Below, one piece after another: positions 23,551 through 31,410 of a DNA stretch of 41,598 nt (the stretch's first letter is position 1; every line of letters starts with the position of its first letter). Origin of the DNA: Ruminococcus flavefaciens (lineage in GTDB: Bacteria > Bacillota > Clostridia > Oscillospirales > Ruminococcaceae); the NCBI GenBank assembly GCA_902762855.1, contig CACWPR010000011.1, forward strand, positions 1-41,598, given 5' to 3'. The translations under genes and the position numbers were made by a program. Under the pieces are notes generated by a model. It was not told the DNA's origin and did not search any database. It was given only the letters and a program-made list of their open reading frames with translations.

Positions 23551-25314
23551 TCACTGTATGAACTCATCTATGGGACATATCTCTGTTACGTCCCCGCTGA
23601 CTACCTTTTCGTTGAGCTCCTCACTGCCTCCGGTATAGGTGTAGCCATAGAAAGTGTTGCAGCAGGAGCGGTATTTCTGATTGCCGTATATCTTTGATTT
23701 CGGGTAGTCCGGGTCTTCTATGCGGTCGTACCAGGTACGCTCACGGCAGTCTCCCGGCTTGAAATCGTATATGGAATTGCCGAACTCATTCTCAGCAGTT
23801 TCACGGTCAAATCCGGCATTCACTGCAAAGGTCGAAAGCAGGTCCGTGAAATATATCGGAGCATCGTTGAGCTCTATCTCCTCATGAGATGCTCCGGCCT
23901 CCTTTATCATGAATATGGGAGTTGCCCCGTATTCGCCGTCAGAGTGCTCGCCGTGGTCGGAGGTGACTATTATCACTGAATCATCGTAGACTCCCATTTC
24001 CTTCATCTGGTCGATGTAGGAACGTGTTATGTCAAGGCAGTTGTCCATTTCCTCATAGGTATCACAGGGGTAGTGAGTTCCCTCTGTGTGCTGTATTATA
24101 AAGTAGTTCTGGTCGTTGTCAGCCTGAGAAAGCTCCAGGTCCCTGAGAAAGTCCTTGTTCTGATAGTCCTTGTAGCCGTACTTGAAAATAACTATGTTGT
24201 CAAAGGACATATCCTCGTCCCGGATAAAGCTCTTTGCCGCAAAGGGCAGTGCCCGGTAGAGTTCAAGGCTGTGAACGCACTTCCTGAGCCGCTTCCTGTA
24301 AAAGGTCTCCACTTTGTGCTTTATCGGCTTTTCACTGTAGGCAGCATTGTCGTAGACTCCGTTCCAGTCCTCCGGACTTCCTCCGCTCATATTGAAGGCA
24401 TTGACCCTGTACCCCATGTCATGAAGGCCTCCGTAGAAGGCTTCAGCCTTCGGGCCGTGCCAGGCTTTGTCGAAAAATTCCTTTCCGCTGAGAGATGCAT
24501 CAAAGTCCACCCCTCCGAACATCTGGGCAAAGGACATCGTGGTAAAGTCGTAGACACTACAGGTGTTGGTGTAAACTGTGAAGTCCTCCAGTCCGGCCAT
24601 TTTCTCCGGATGCTCCGCCATTATCTCGTCTATGTACTTGTTGTCAGCGGCATCGTACACCAGCACTATGACGTTCTTGTGCTTTGACACGGTGAACATC
24701 TCGTCTGAGGTCATGTATGCATGGTCCCTGCGGCCGAAGATGTCCTCCTTTGCGGTGGCTACCATTGTAACCGCTGTTATCCCATGAAGGGCAAGCATAC
24801 CTGCCGGCAGAAAGACTGCCAGCTTTTTCCACAGACTCTTGTTGAACTTCTGAATGAGGAATGGCACTGCCATAATAAAGAGCCACACTGCTCCGTTGAA
24901 CACTGCATACCCGGTGTTCTCCTTCCAGTTGTAGGCCTGCATCCCAAGGCGGTCAAGGCGCTTGTTCATGAACATATACTGCACATATACCCCTAAGATA
25001 AGGCCCATTACAAGGCTCATGCCTATGCTGTGCCGGGAGGGCTTCTGACACATCAGGAGCAGTGTGAGAGCTCCAGTGCTCACTGCAAAATCTATGAGCA
25101 GAGTTGGAAGGAGCTGCTGATAATAGAAATTGAAGTCCCCGAAGTTGTTGACAAAGGTGTCAGTGGCAAGGTAGACCGTCAGGATAAAGCTCAGAGCCGC
25201 CGCTCCGACAAGTGAAGGCAGCAGCCGGCTGCGGTTCTCACGGATATTCCTTACCAGCGGAAGTCCTCCCAGACGGCTCATGACCCCAGCCTGTCTGTTT
25301 TTCTGTTTTTCCAA
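23551..25314 (-). CDS. Membrane sulfatase / alkaline-phosphatase-superfamily enzyme
   Basis: 587 residues. The N-terminal 190 residues hold about five hydrophobic helices (near 33-50, 70-88, 98-116, 136-153, 165-187), followed by an extracellular alkaline-phosphatase-like domain. Metal-site features are Asp221 (VLVYDAADN), a Thr-Thr pair at 258-259 in the nucleophile position, His414 and Asp453-His454 in TSDHGEH. This layout resembles LtaS/phosphoethanolamine-transferase-like enzymes, so transfer or hydrolysis of a phospho- or sulfo-group on envelope polymers is likely. The chosen start is TTG, seven bases after AGAGGAGG; the next ATG at 25281 lacks such a site. Confidence 0.82.
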   Translation of the reverse strand: MEKQKNRQAGVMSRLGGLPLVRNIRENRSRLLPSLVGAAALSFILTVYLATDTFVNNFGDFNFYYQQLLPTLLIDFAVSTGALTLLLMCQKPSRHSIGMSLVMGLILGVYVQYMFMNKRLDRLGMQAYNWKENTGYAVFNGAVWLFIMAVPFLIQKFNKSLWKKLAVFLPAGMLALHGITAVTMVATAKEDIFGRRDHAYMTSDEMFTVSKHKNVIVLVYDAADNKYIDEIMAEHPEKMAGLEDFTVYTNTCSVYDFTTMSFAQMFGGVDFDASLSGKEFFDKAWHGPKAEAFYGGLHDMGYRVNAFNMSGGSPEDWNGVYDNAAYSEKPIKHKVETFYRKRLRKCVHSLELYRALPFAAKSFIRDEDMSFDNIVIFKYGYKDYQNKDFLRDLELSQADNDQNYFIIQHTEGTHYPCDTYEEMDNCLDITRSYIDQMKEMGVYDDSVIIVTSDHGEHSDGEYGATPIFMIKEAGASHEEIELNDAPIYFTDLLSTFAVNAGFDRETAENEFGNSIYDFKPGDCRERTWYDRIEDPDYPKSKIYGNQKYRSCCNTFYGYTYTGGSEELNEKVVSGDVTEICPIDEFIQ

Positions 25315-25346
25315 TATGATTCCTCCTCTATATCATCATTGATAAA

Positions 25347-25375
25347 ATTATATCACATTCCGGCCGTCCCGTCAA
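25347..25375 (-). promoter_or_regulatory. Sigma-A promoter of the sulfatase-fold gene
   Basis: On the minus strand TTGACG (25370-25375), 17 bases, perfect TATAAT (25347-25352), about 30 bases ahead of the TTG start. Confidence 0.8.
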
Positions 25376-25457
25376 TGAGAACAGGTGCCTCCGGACGGTT
25401 TTTTGCCTGTTTTACAGGAAAATTAAAGAAAATTTTCACACATCTATCACAAAACTA

Positions 25458-25466
25458 TGCTATCAT
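25458..25466 (+). promoter_or_regulatory. Extended -10 promoter of panBCD
   Basis: TGC directly before TATCAT (25461-25466) forms an extended -10; no convincing -35 is seen. The leader of about 50 bases contains a small hairpin TCTGC / GCAGA (25481-25493). Confidence 0.5.
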
Positions 25467-25522
25467 ACTCCTGTATCTTATCTGCAAGGCAGAAAGGTAA
25501 CATCTTTTTAAGGAGTAAAACT

Positions 25523-26362
25523 ATGAAAAACACTGTTTCAACACTCATGCAGCAGAAACAATCCGGTGACAAGATCACGATGCTTACTGCTTACGACTAC
25601 ACAACAGCGAAGATAATCGACGAGTGCGGTGTCAATGCCATCCTCATCGGTGACTCTCTTGGCATGGTCATGCTCGGCTATGAAAATACTCTTCCCGTAA
25701 CTATGGAGGACATGATACACCATACCGCCGCAGTTTCAAGGGCTGCCGAAAATGCCTTCGTAGTTGCTGATATGCCTTTTCTCTCCTACCAGATAAGCGT
25801 TCAGGAGGCCGTTGCCAATGCCGGACGACTCATCAAGGAGGGCGGTGCCCACGCTGTAAAGCTGGAGGGCGGCGCTGAGGTATGCGAGCAGATAAGGGCT
25901 ATCGTCAACGCCTCTATCCCCGTTGTGGCTCACCTGGGCCTCACCCCTCAGTCTGTCAACGTTTTCGGCGGATTCAAGGTGCAGGGAAAGAGCCTGGACA
26001 AGGCAAAGAAGCTCATCAGTGACGCTCTCCTCATCCAGGAGGCCGGAGCCTGTGCTGTTGTACTTGAGGGCATCCCCGCAAAGCTCGCTGAGATCATCAC
26101 TAAAAAGCTCATGATACCCACTATCGGCATCGGCGCCGGCTCAGGCTGTGACGGTCAGGTATTGGTTTATCAGGATATGCTGGGCCTCACTACCGGCCAT
26201 ACACCTAAGTTCGTGAAGAGATTCGCAGAGGTGGGCGAGCTCATGCGTAAGGGCATCACTGACTATATCTCCGAGACAAAGTCCGGAGAATTCCCTGCTC
26301 AGGAGCATACCTATGCAATAGATGAGGATGTCATCAGCCAGATAATCAAGGAGTGTGAGTGA
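25523..26362 (+). CDS. panB: 3-methyl-2-oxobutanoate hydroxymethyltransferase (ketopantoate synthesis)
   Basis: 279 residues from the ATG at 25523, which follows AAGGAGTAAAA; an upstream frame opening at 25457 has no ribosome binding site and overlaps the promoter. Typical PanB features: [11 protein letters not shown] at the N terminus, metal-binding GDSLGM, LEGG, and the [15 protein letters not shown] loop. It adds a hydroxymethyl group from methylene-tetrahydrofolate to 2-oxoisovalerate, the first step to pantoate. First gene of the panBCD operon, one base before panC. Confidence 0.97.
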   Translation: MKNTVSTLMQQKQSGDKITMLTAYDYTTAKIIDECGVNAILIGDSLGMVMLGYENTLPVTMEDMIHHTAAVSRAAENAFVVADMPFLSYQISVQEAVANAGRLIKEGGAHAVKLEGGAEVCEQIRAIVNASIPVVAHLGLTPQSVNVFGGFKVQGKSLDKAKKLISDALLIQEAGACAVVLEGIPAKLAEIITKKLMIPTIGIGAGSGCDGQVLVYQDMLGLTTGHTPKFVKRFAEVGELMRKGITDYISETKSGEFPAQEHTYAIDEDVISQIIKECE

Positions 26363-26363
26363 T

Positions 26364-27212
26364 ATGAAAATAGTTAAAACTATAGATGAAGTAAGAGCTC
26401 AGGTAAAAGAATGGAGAGCTCAGGGCCTTACTGTAGGACTGGTACCCACTATGGGTTATCTCCACGAGGGCCACGCAAGCCTTATCGAGGCTTCTCACAG
26501 AGATAATGACAGGACTGTTGTCTCTGACTTTGTAAATCCCATGCAGTTCGGTCCCACTGAGGACCTGGAGAGCTACCCCCGTGACCTTGAACGTGACGCT
26601 AAGGTAGTCGAGGACCACGGCGGAGACCTTATCTTCAACCCGGAGCCCTCTGAAATGTATCACGAGGGATTCTCCTCATTCGTGGATATGACCGTCCTCA
26701 CTGAGGAGCTCTGCGGTCTCAGCAGACCTATCCACTTCAGAGGTGTGTGTACTGTTGTCTCCAAGCTCTTCAATATAGTAAAGCCTGACAGAGCTTACTT
26801 CGGCAAGAAGGACGCTCAGCAGCTTGCTGTTATCCGCCACATGGTGGATGACCTCAACATGGATATCCAGATAATCGGCTGCCCTATCATCAGGGAGTCC
26901 GACGGTCTCGCAAAGAGCTCCAGAAACACCTACCTCAGCGAGGCCGAGAGAAAGGCCGCTCTGGTACTTTCACAGGCGATATTCATGGGCATGGACATGG
27001 TAAAGAACGGCGAGAAGGACTGCACTGTGATACTTGACGCTATGAAGGCTCATATCAATGCAGAGCCCCTTGCAAGGATAGACTATGTGAAAATGGTAGA
27101 CTGCGCTACTATGCAGCAGATAACCTCTCTGGACAGGCCTGCTCTGTGTGCTATGGCTGTATACATCGGCAAGACCCGTCTCATCGACAACTTCTTCACT
27201 GAGGACGTTTAA
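26364..27212 (+). CDS. panC: Pantothenate synthetase (pantoate-beta-alanine ligase)
   Basis: 282 residues. The ATP-binding HxGH-type motif (LHEGHASL), MQFGPTEDLESYPRD, the FGKKDAQQL segment and the SDGLAKSSRNTYLS loop are all present, as expected for PanC. It condenses pantoate with beta-alanine using ATP to give pantothenate, precursor of coenzyme A. The ATG at 26364 lies one base after the panB stop, with AAGGAG ten bases upstream inside panB; an in-frame GTG at 26355 sits too close to that site. Confidence 0.97.
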   Translation: MKIVKTIDEVRAQVKEWRAQGLTVGLVPTMGYLHEGHASLIEASHRDNDRTVVSDFVNPMQFGPTEDLESYPRDLERDAKVVEDHGGDLIFNPEPSEMYHEGFSSFVDMTVLTEELCGLSRPIHFRGVCTVVSKLFNIVKPDRAYFGKKDAQQLAVIRHMVDDLNMDIQIIGCPIIRESDGLAKSSRNTYLSEAERKAALVLSQAIFMGMDMVKNGEKDCTVILDAMKAHINAEPLARIDYVKMVDCATMQQITSLDRPALCAMAVYIGKTRLIDNFFTEDV

Positions 27213-27224
27213 GGAGGCGGTGCA

Positions 27225-27614
27225 ATGCAGATATCTATGCTCAAAAGCAAGATACACCGTGCAGTGATAACTCAGGCTGAGCTCAACTATGTCGGCAGCA
27301 TAACAATAGACCGTGACCTCTTGGAGGCTGCCGGTCTCTATGAGTACGAGCACGTACACGTTGTGAATGTCAACAGCGGCAGCCGCATCGAGACCTATGT
27401 CATTGCAGGTGAACCCGGCAGCGGTGTCATCTGCCTTAACGGTGCCGCCGCAAGAGCCGGTCAGCGTGGGGATATGGTCATAATCATGTCCTATGCTGCT
27501 ATGTCTCCCGAAGAGATAAGCTCTCACCGTCCAAGGGTGGTATTCGTCAGGGAGGACAACTCTATCGCAAGAGTCGCTGACTACGAAGAACACGGCGAAT
27601 TGAAGAATGTATAA
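27225..27614 (+). CDS. panD: Aspartate 1-decarboxylase proenzyme
   Basis: 129 residues, normal size. The self-cleavage site Gly-Ser in YVGSITID (Gly24-Ser25) generates the pyruvoyl group, and the following [10 protein letters not shown] and [10 protein letters not shown] segments match the family. It makes the beta-alanine consumed by PanC, so the operon covers all pathway-specific steps except ketopantoate reductase (panE/ilvC), which must lie elsewhere. It has AAGGAGG before the ATG and follows panC by 12 bases. A bidirectional terminator ends the operon. Confidence 0.97.
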   Translation: MQISMLKSKIHRAVITQAELNYVGSITIDRDLLEAAGLYEYEHVHVVNVNSGSRIETYVIAGEPGSGVICLNGAAARAGQRGDMVIIMSYAAMSPEEISSHRPRVVFVREDNSIARVADYEEHGELKNV

Positions 27615-27619
27615 AAAAT

Positions 27620-27650
27620 GCTCCGGAAGGCTATGCCCTCCCGGAGCTTT
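27620..27650. terminator. Bidirectional terminator between panD and the AraC gene
   Basis: GCTCCGG / CCGGAGC with an inner AGG/CCT (27620-27647). The plus exit is TTTCTGTTT, and the minus exit is a strong ATTTTTT. Confidence 0.88.
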
Positions 27651-27698
27651 CTGTTTGTCATGCCCGGATACATTTATGCTGGCTTTCTGAGAACCTGC

Positions 27699-28481
27699 TC
27701 AATTCTCCTTGAACTTGTTCCTGTACTTCGTGGGAGATACGCAGGCATACTTCACAAAGGAGCGTGAAAAATACTCGTAGTTCTGATAGCTGCACATCTC
27801 CGCTATCTCAGCGGCAGTGAGCTCGGTGTTCATAAGGAGCTGCTTTGCGTACTCCATGCGGCTCATGAATACATCGTTCATACAGGATATGCCGTATTTC
27901 TGTTTGTATAGCCGCTGAAAATGAGACACTGAGATGTTCAGCTCCGCCGCCAGGTCCGGAATGTTCCAGTTTTCGGACGGATGCTGGAATATCCGCCCTC
28001 TCAGACTATCCAGCTTGTCGTCATAATAGTTCCTCTTTTTCTTGTCCACAGGAGCGGCATACTCACTCATGTGCAGAAGTATCGCTGTGAGTATGTGATG
28101 CAGAGTCTCATTCTTGTTCGGTACCTCAGAATCAAATATCTCCACCGCCGCCGCTATCAGCTTTGAGACGCTGTCGTCCCTGAGCTTTACCGGAACGTTG
28201 TATTCAAGTTTAAGACCGGCAATAAAGTCAACGTCCTTCTGCTCAAGGCTGAATCTTATCCAGTCGTCAACATACTCCTCCTCATAGCCGTAAATGCAGT
28301 GCGGCAGGCAATTCTTCACAAGAAAAGCCGTATTCTTGTCAACGATATACTCTGTACCTCCCATTTTCAGCCTTCCCTTGGACTGGACCAGTATGACCTG
28401 TGTACCGAAATGGCCGTTGGGACGTTCTATAACAAGGTCGGCAGGATGCCTCCAGTGCCAGCCAAGCTGATAAATGAACAT
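27699..28481 (-). CDS. AraC-family regulator with cupin-type sensor
   Basis: 260 residues from the ATG at 28481 (MFIYQLGWHWRHP), which follows AGGGGGGAA; a longer open frame to 28640 runs through the promoter and is rejected. The N-terminal half is a beta-barrel AraC_binding/cupin domain (about 10-140). The C-terminal HTH pair spans about 165-258 (IPDLAAELNISVSHFQRLYK and TAAEIAEMCSYQNYEYFSRSF, ending CVSPTKYRN). Such regulators usually sense a sugar. It is divergent from a sugar isomerase-like gene with a strong promoter on each side, so control of that neighbour is plausible. Confidence 0.92.
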   Translation of the reverse strand: MFIYQLGWHWRHPADLVIERPNGHFGTQVILVQSKGRLKMGGTEYIVDKNTAFLVKNCLPHCIYGYEEEYVDDWIRFSLEQKDVDFIAGLKLEYNVPVKLRDDSVSKLIAAAVEIFDSEVPNKNETLHHILTAILLHMSEYAAPVDKKKRNYYDDKLDSLRGRIFQHPSENWNIPDLAAELNISVSHFQRLYKQKYGISCMNDVFMSRMEYAKQLLMNTELTAAEIAEMCSYQNYEYFSRSFVKYACVSPTKYRNKFKEN

Positions 28482-28512
28482 AGTATTCCCCCCTCTGTTT
28501 TTTCTACCTATA

Positions 28513-28541
28513 ATTATACAATTTTTGCACAGATTTGTCAA
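28513..28541 (-). promoter_or_regulatory. Consensus sigma-A promoter of the cupin-AraC gene
   Basis: On the minus strand perfect TTGACA (28536-28541) and TATAAT (28513-28518), 17-base spacer. Confidence 0.88.
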
Positions 28542-28584
28542 ATCTATGATACAGTCTGACCGTTCAGCTCCGGCAGTCCTCCGC

Positions 28585-28613
28585 TTGACTTTCGGCCGGA
28601 TTACTGGTATAAT
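28585..28613 (+). promoter_or_regulatory. Sigma-A promoter of the isomerase-nrdR unit
   Basis: TTGACT (28585-28590), 17 bases, TATAAT (28608-28613) preceded by TGG. Its -35 box is 43 bases from the -35 box of the divergent AraC promoter, close enough for one bound regulator to affect both. Confidence 0.85.
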
Positions 28614-28670
28614 TATAGTCAACATAACAAGCTGACACATTTATATAGTATCATGCGAAAGGAGCCGCCT

Positions 28671-29465
28671 ATGCTTGCGGGAGTTTCTACAGCCTGCCTG
28701 TACCCTAAACCGCTGGAAGAAAGCCTGTACGACCTTACGGTCAACGGCGTCTCCTGCGTTGAGGTCTTCATAAATACCCACTCGGAACTGAAAAAGAGCT
28801 TTGCTCATGGCATCGCTAACCTGCTGAGAAGATTCGACGCTAAAGCAGTCTCACTCCACCCCTTTACCAGCGAAATGGAACAGCTTTTCTTCTTCTCAGA
28901 CTACGAAAGACGCATCGAAGACGCTATCGAGTACTACAAGTACTACTTCCGCTTCATGAACATGACCGGAGCAGAGATATTCGTGCTCCACGGCGGAAGG
29001 TCCGTTAAGTCAAAGGAGCTCTTCTGCGAGCGTTTCAGCAGGCTCTACAGGGTGGGACGTGAGAACGGAGTCACTGTGGCCCTCGAAAATGTCTCACGGT
29101 GCCAGAGCAGTTCCTCGGCCTATATCCGGGACGTTGCCGCTATGCTGGACGATGAGTTCGCCTTCGTCCTGGACACAAAACAGGCTGTACGTGCCGGCGA
29201 GGACCCGTTCAGCTTTATAAGAGCCGCCGGAAAAAGTCTGGCACATATACATATAAGCGACTCCGGAGAGCTCGGTGACTGCCTGCCTGTCGGAAAGGGC
29301 AGGTTCGATTTCAGGAAATTCCTGGCTAAAGCCGCCCAGGTCAACCCGGACTGCAATGTGATACTTGAGCTGTACAGGAACAATTTCGGACCTATCAGCG
29401 AACTCATAAGAAGCTACAATGCACTTTGCAATATGACATCGCCTTTTGGCGGGGAGATTAAATAA
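28671..29465 (+). CDS. Sugar phosphate isomerase/epimerase-like TIM barrel protein
   Basis: 264 residues. The fold is AP-endonuclease-family-2 / xylose-isomerase-like: GVSTACLYPKP at the start, VSLHPF, IFVLHGGRS, VALENVSR, FVLDTKQA, HIHISD and VILELYRNN mark successive strands carrying metal-ligand His, Glu and Asp. The precise substrate cannot be told. The start at 28671 is chosen because AAAGGAG lies at the right distance; an ATG at 28653 is just before that site. It overlaps nrdR by one base (TAATG), so the two are translationally coupled. Confidence 0.82.
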   Translation: MLAGVSTACLYPKPLEESLYDLTVNGVSCVEVFINTHSELKKSFAHGIANLLRRFDAKAVSLHPFTSEMEQLFFFSDYERRIEDAIEYYKYYFRFMNMTGAEIFVLHGGRSVKSKELFCERFSRLYRVGRENGVTVALENVSRCQSSSSAYIRDVAAMLDDEFAFVLDTKQAVRAGEDPFSFIRAAGKSLAHIHISDSGELGDCLPVGKGRFDFRKFLAKAAQVNPDCNVILELYRNNFGPISELIRSYNALCNMTSPFGGEIK

Positions 29466-29950
29466 TGAGATGCCCTTACTGCGGATTTGATGATTCAAAA
29501 GTTATAGACTCAAGACCTACTGAGGATAAGATACGCCGGCGGAGAGAATGTGTGAAATGCGGAGGCAGATTCACTACCTATGAAGCCTTCGAGGTACCTC
29601 TCCTCATGGTGGAAAAACGCTCCGGCGGATTCGAGCCCTTCGATAAGCAAAAGCTCATCAAGGGTATATTCACTGCTATCAAAAAACGTCCTGTTAACAA
29701 GTCACAGGTGGAGGAGATAGCAAATTATGTGGAAAACTACTGTGCTGACCACCTCAGGACTACTATAAAGTCTGCTGAGATAGGCAATATCGTCCTGGAC
29801 AGGCTCCGTGAGATCGACCCCATTTCCTATATCCGCTTTGCGTCGGTGTACAAGGACTTCACAGATATTGCCAGCTTTGTGGCGGCAATAAGCGAATTTG
29901 AAAATAAAAAATCCCCAGAGACCGGCTCTCCGGGGGTTTCAGAGGAATGA
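29465..29950 (+). CDS. nrdR: Transcriptional repressor NrdR
   Basis: 161 residues. The N-terminal zinc ribbon (CPYC ... CVKCGGRFTTYE) and the following ATP-cone domain (about 47-140, FDKQKLIKGIFTAIKKR and ISYIRFASVYKDF) define NrdR, which senses ATP/dATP and represses ribonucleotide reductase genes. No nrd gene is in the window. The last 14 or so codons (KKSPETGSPGVSEE) are encoded by a hairpin that acts as a terminator on the opposite strand, making this copy slightly longer than most. Coupled to the isomerase gene by TAATG. Confidence 0.96.
   Translation: MRCPYCGFDDSKVIDSRPTEDKIRRRRECVKCGGRFTTYEAFEVPLLMVEKRSGGFEPFDKQKLIKGIFTAIKKRPVNKSQVEEIANYVENYCADHLRTTIKSAEIGNIVLDRLREIDPISYIRFASVYKDFTDIASFVAAISEFENKKSPETGSPGVSEE
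29901..29937 (-). terminator. Minus-strand terminator embedded in the 3' end of nrdR
   Basis: ATCCCC / GGGG(G)T stem (29911-29916 and 29932-29937) with inner AGA/TCT pairing; on the minus strand it is followed by TTTTTATTTT. It would end transcripts from the DUF4830-like gene inside nrdR. Plus-strand T content after the stem is poor. Confidence 0.75.
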
Positions 29951-30004
29951 GCTGTGGACAGCTCTCTTGAGCAGCTCAACGACCAGTAGATGGTGTTCAG
30001 GACC

Positions 30005-30430
30005 TCAGCTCACTGCCATCCTGATGCTGCCGCCGTCGTCACTGTAGACCATTGACGCTACTGCCGTATCATCGCAAACTATCAGCTCTGCAAGCATCTT
30101 CCTGCTGTCAGGGCTGTAATTTTTTACCTCGTACACGTAGAGCTCCGCATCCCGGCCCATGCAGTCCCGGAGCGGAAGTCCCTGTTTATCCTGCATACAG
30201 GCATATTCCTCGTAGGCAGGGGTGAACTCCTCCGGTATGACTATGCTCTTCCCCGCAATTTCCTCTACCTCCCAGCCGTGGGAAGCAAAATAGTCCATGC
30301 GCTCCCCCACTGTGGACGCAGGGACGCTCCGCTTTTCAACAGTCTCCGGATCGCTGTTTCCCGGACGGAGAATGAACACAGCCGCTCCTGCGGCGGCCGC
30401 TGCCAATATTATAATAGTACGCTTTTTCAT
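30005..30430 (-). CDS. DUF4830-like membrane-anchored or secreted protein
   Basis: 141 residues. An N-terminal hydrophobic segment (about 4-22, MKKRTIIILAAAAAGAAVF) works as signal or anchor. The rest has the pattern of the DUF4830 family: YFASHGWEVEE, IVIPEEF, YACMQDKQGLPLRDCMGRDAELYVYEVKNY, and a C-terminal strand. Function is unknown. It has AAGGAGCCG before the ATG, is divergent from the pseudouridine synthase gene, and its terminator lies inside nrdR. Confidence 0.78.
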   Translation of the reverse strand: MKKRTIIILAAAAAGAAVFILRPGNSDPETVEKRSVPASTVGERMDYFASHGWEVEEIAGKSIVIPEEFTPAYEEYACMQDKQGLPLRDCMGRDAELYVYEVKNYSPDSRKMLAELIVCDDTAVASMVYSDDGGSIRMAVS

Positions 30431-30514
30431 ATTCGGCTCCTTTATATCAGTTTCTATGGACTATTGATATTCAGCCGGACCACGGATTAGACCAAGCCAG
30501 TGAAAGGAGATACA

Positions 30515-31300
30515 ATGGCACTGATACGTCTTGATAAATTCATCTCGGAGAGGACCGAGCTCTCCCGCAGCCAGATAAAACAGCTCGCTGCCAAGGGAGA
30601 CATCAGGGTGAACGGCTCCCCTGCTAAAAAGTCCGACCTGAAAATAGACCCCGGCAAGGACTCGGTAGAGGTCAGCGGAAGGTCTGTCTCAGCACAGAGA
30701 TACAGGTACATCCTTCTCAACAAACCCCAGGGCTACGTGTCATCAACCGAGGACACCGACGGCCCCTCCGTACTGCGGCTGGTGCCGCCTGAGCTGCGGA
30801 CAAAGGGGCTATTCCCGGCAGGCCGCCTCGACAAGGATACGACCGGAGCTCTGCTCATCACCGATGACGGAGAACTGGCACATCATATACTTTCACCAAA
30901 GAGCCATATCCCCAAGATATATATTGTGAAACTTGCCAGACCTTTTGAAAATAAATATGTTGACATATTCAAAAATGGAATCAAATTAGCAGACGGTGAT
31001 ATATGCCTCCCCGCACGGGTGCGGAACTGTAAAAACAGCGATAAATTGGCGTTTATCGAGCTTTACGAGGGAAAATATCACCAGGTGAAGCGAATGTTCG
31101 CCGCTGTGGGCAATCACGTAGAATCTCTTATGAGAATTTCACTCGGAGGACTGATTTTGCCCGAAAAACTGGGGTCCGGACAATGTATGGAATTATTGCA
31201 CAAAGATGTTGAAAACTTGACTTCAGAGCCCGTTTCCGACCTTTTTTTGCCCGAATTTTCTGACTTTTTTTCGGCAATTCTAATAAACAAATTATCTTAA
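30515..31300 (+). CDS. rsuA: RsuA-type 16S rRNA pseudouridine synthase
   Basis: 261 residues from the ATG at 30515 (AAAGGAG upstream); an ATG at 30500 precedes that site. N-terminal S4 RNA-binding domain (about 3-48, RLDKFISERTELSRSQIKQL) and a catalytic domain with LLNKPQGYVSS and the catalytic Asp in AGRLDKDTTGALLIT. The EGKYHQVKRMFAAVGNHV segment is typical of the RsuA/RluB/E/F branch. It converts a specific uridine in rRNA to pseudouridine; the 16S site is the best guess. The C-terminal tail after about 240 is Phe-rich and not conserved. Confidence 0.88.
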   Translation: MALIRLDKFISERTELSRSQIKQLAAKGDIRVNGSPAKKSDLKIDPGKDSVEVSGRSVSAQRYRYILLNKPQGYVSSTEDTDGPSVLRLVPPELRTKGLFPAGRLDKDTTGALLITDDGELAHHILSPKSHIPKIYIVKLARPFENKYVDIFKNGIKLADGDICLPARVRNCKNSDKLAFIELYEGKYHQVKRMFAAVGNHVESLMRISLGGLILPEKLGSGQCMELLHKDVENLTSEPVSDLFLPEFSDFFSAILINKLS

Positions 31301-31318
31301 CTTTGTCAATTTAGCATC

Positions 31319-31347
31319 TTGAAAAATTCCGCAAAGTTTGGTATTAT
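31319..31347 (+). promoter_or_regulatory. Sigma-A promoter of the UgpC-type ATPase gene
   Basis: TTGAAA (31319-31324), 17 bases, TATTAT (31342-31347) with TGG just upstream. Confidence 0.68.
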
Positions 31348-31410
31348 ATTATTGTAGCTGATACTGTGTAGAAATATCGGCAAAAATTTTGAACTGGAGG
31401 ACTGGATTAA

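Noticed and set aside
22895-23638. 247-codon plus-strand open frame across the PIG-L gene and the gap beyond
   Set aside because: Antisense to a clear deacetylase gene over most of its length, with no start signal.
28482-28640. 53-residue N-terminal extension of the cupin-AraC gene
   Set aside because: It would overlap the consensus promoter at 28513-28541, and the ATG at 28481 has AGGGGGG upstream.
29951-30004. Possible tiny coding sequence or RNA in the GAGCTGT/ACAGCTC hairpin region after nrdR
   Set aside because: Frames are at most about 12 codons with no ribosome binding site, and no T-run follows the stems.
31290-31320. TTGACA-like box on the minus strand after the pseudouridine synthase
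   Set aside because: The matching -10 is poor (TTATTA) and nothing sensible lies downstream; AT-rich chance match.
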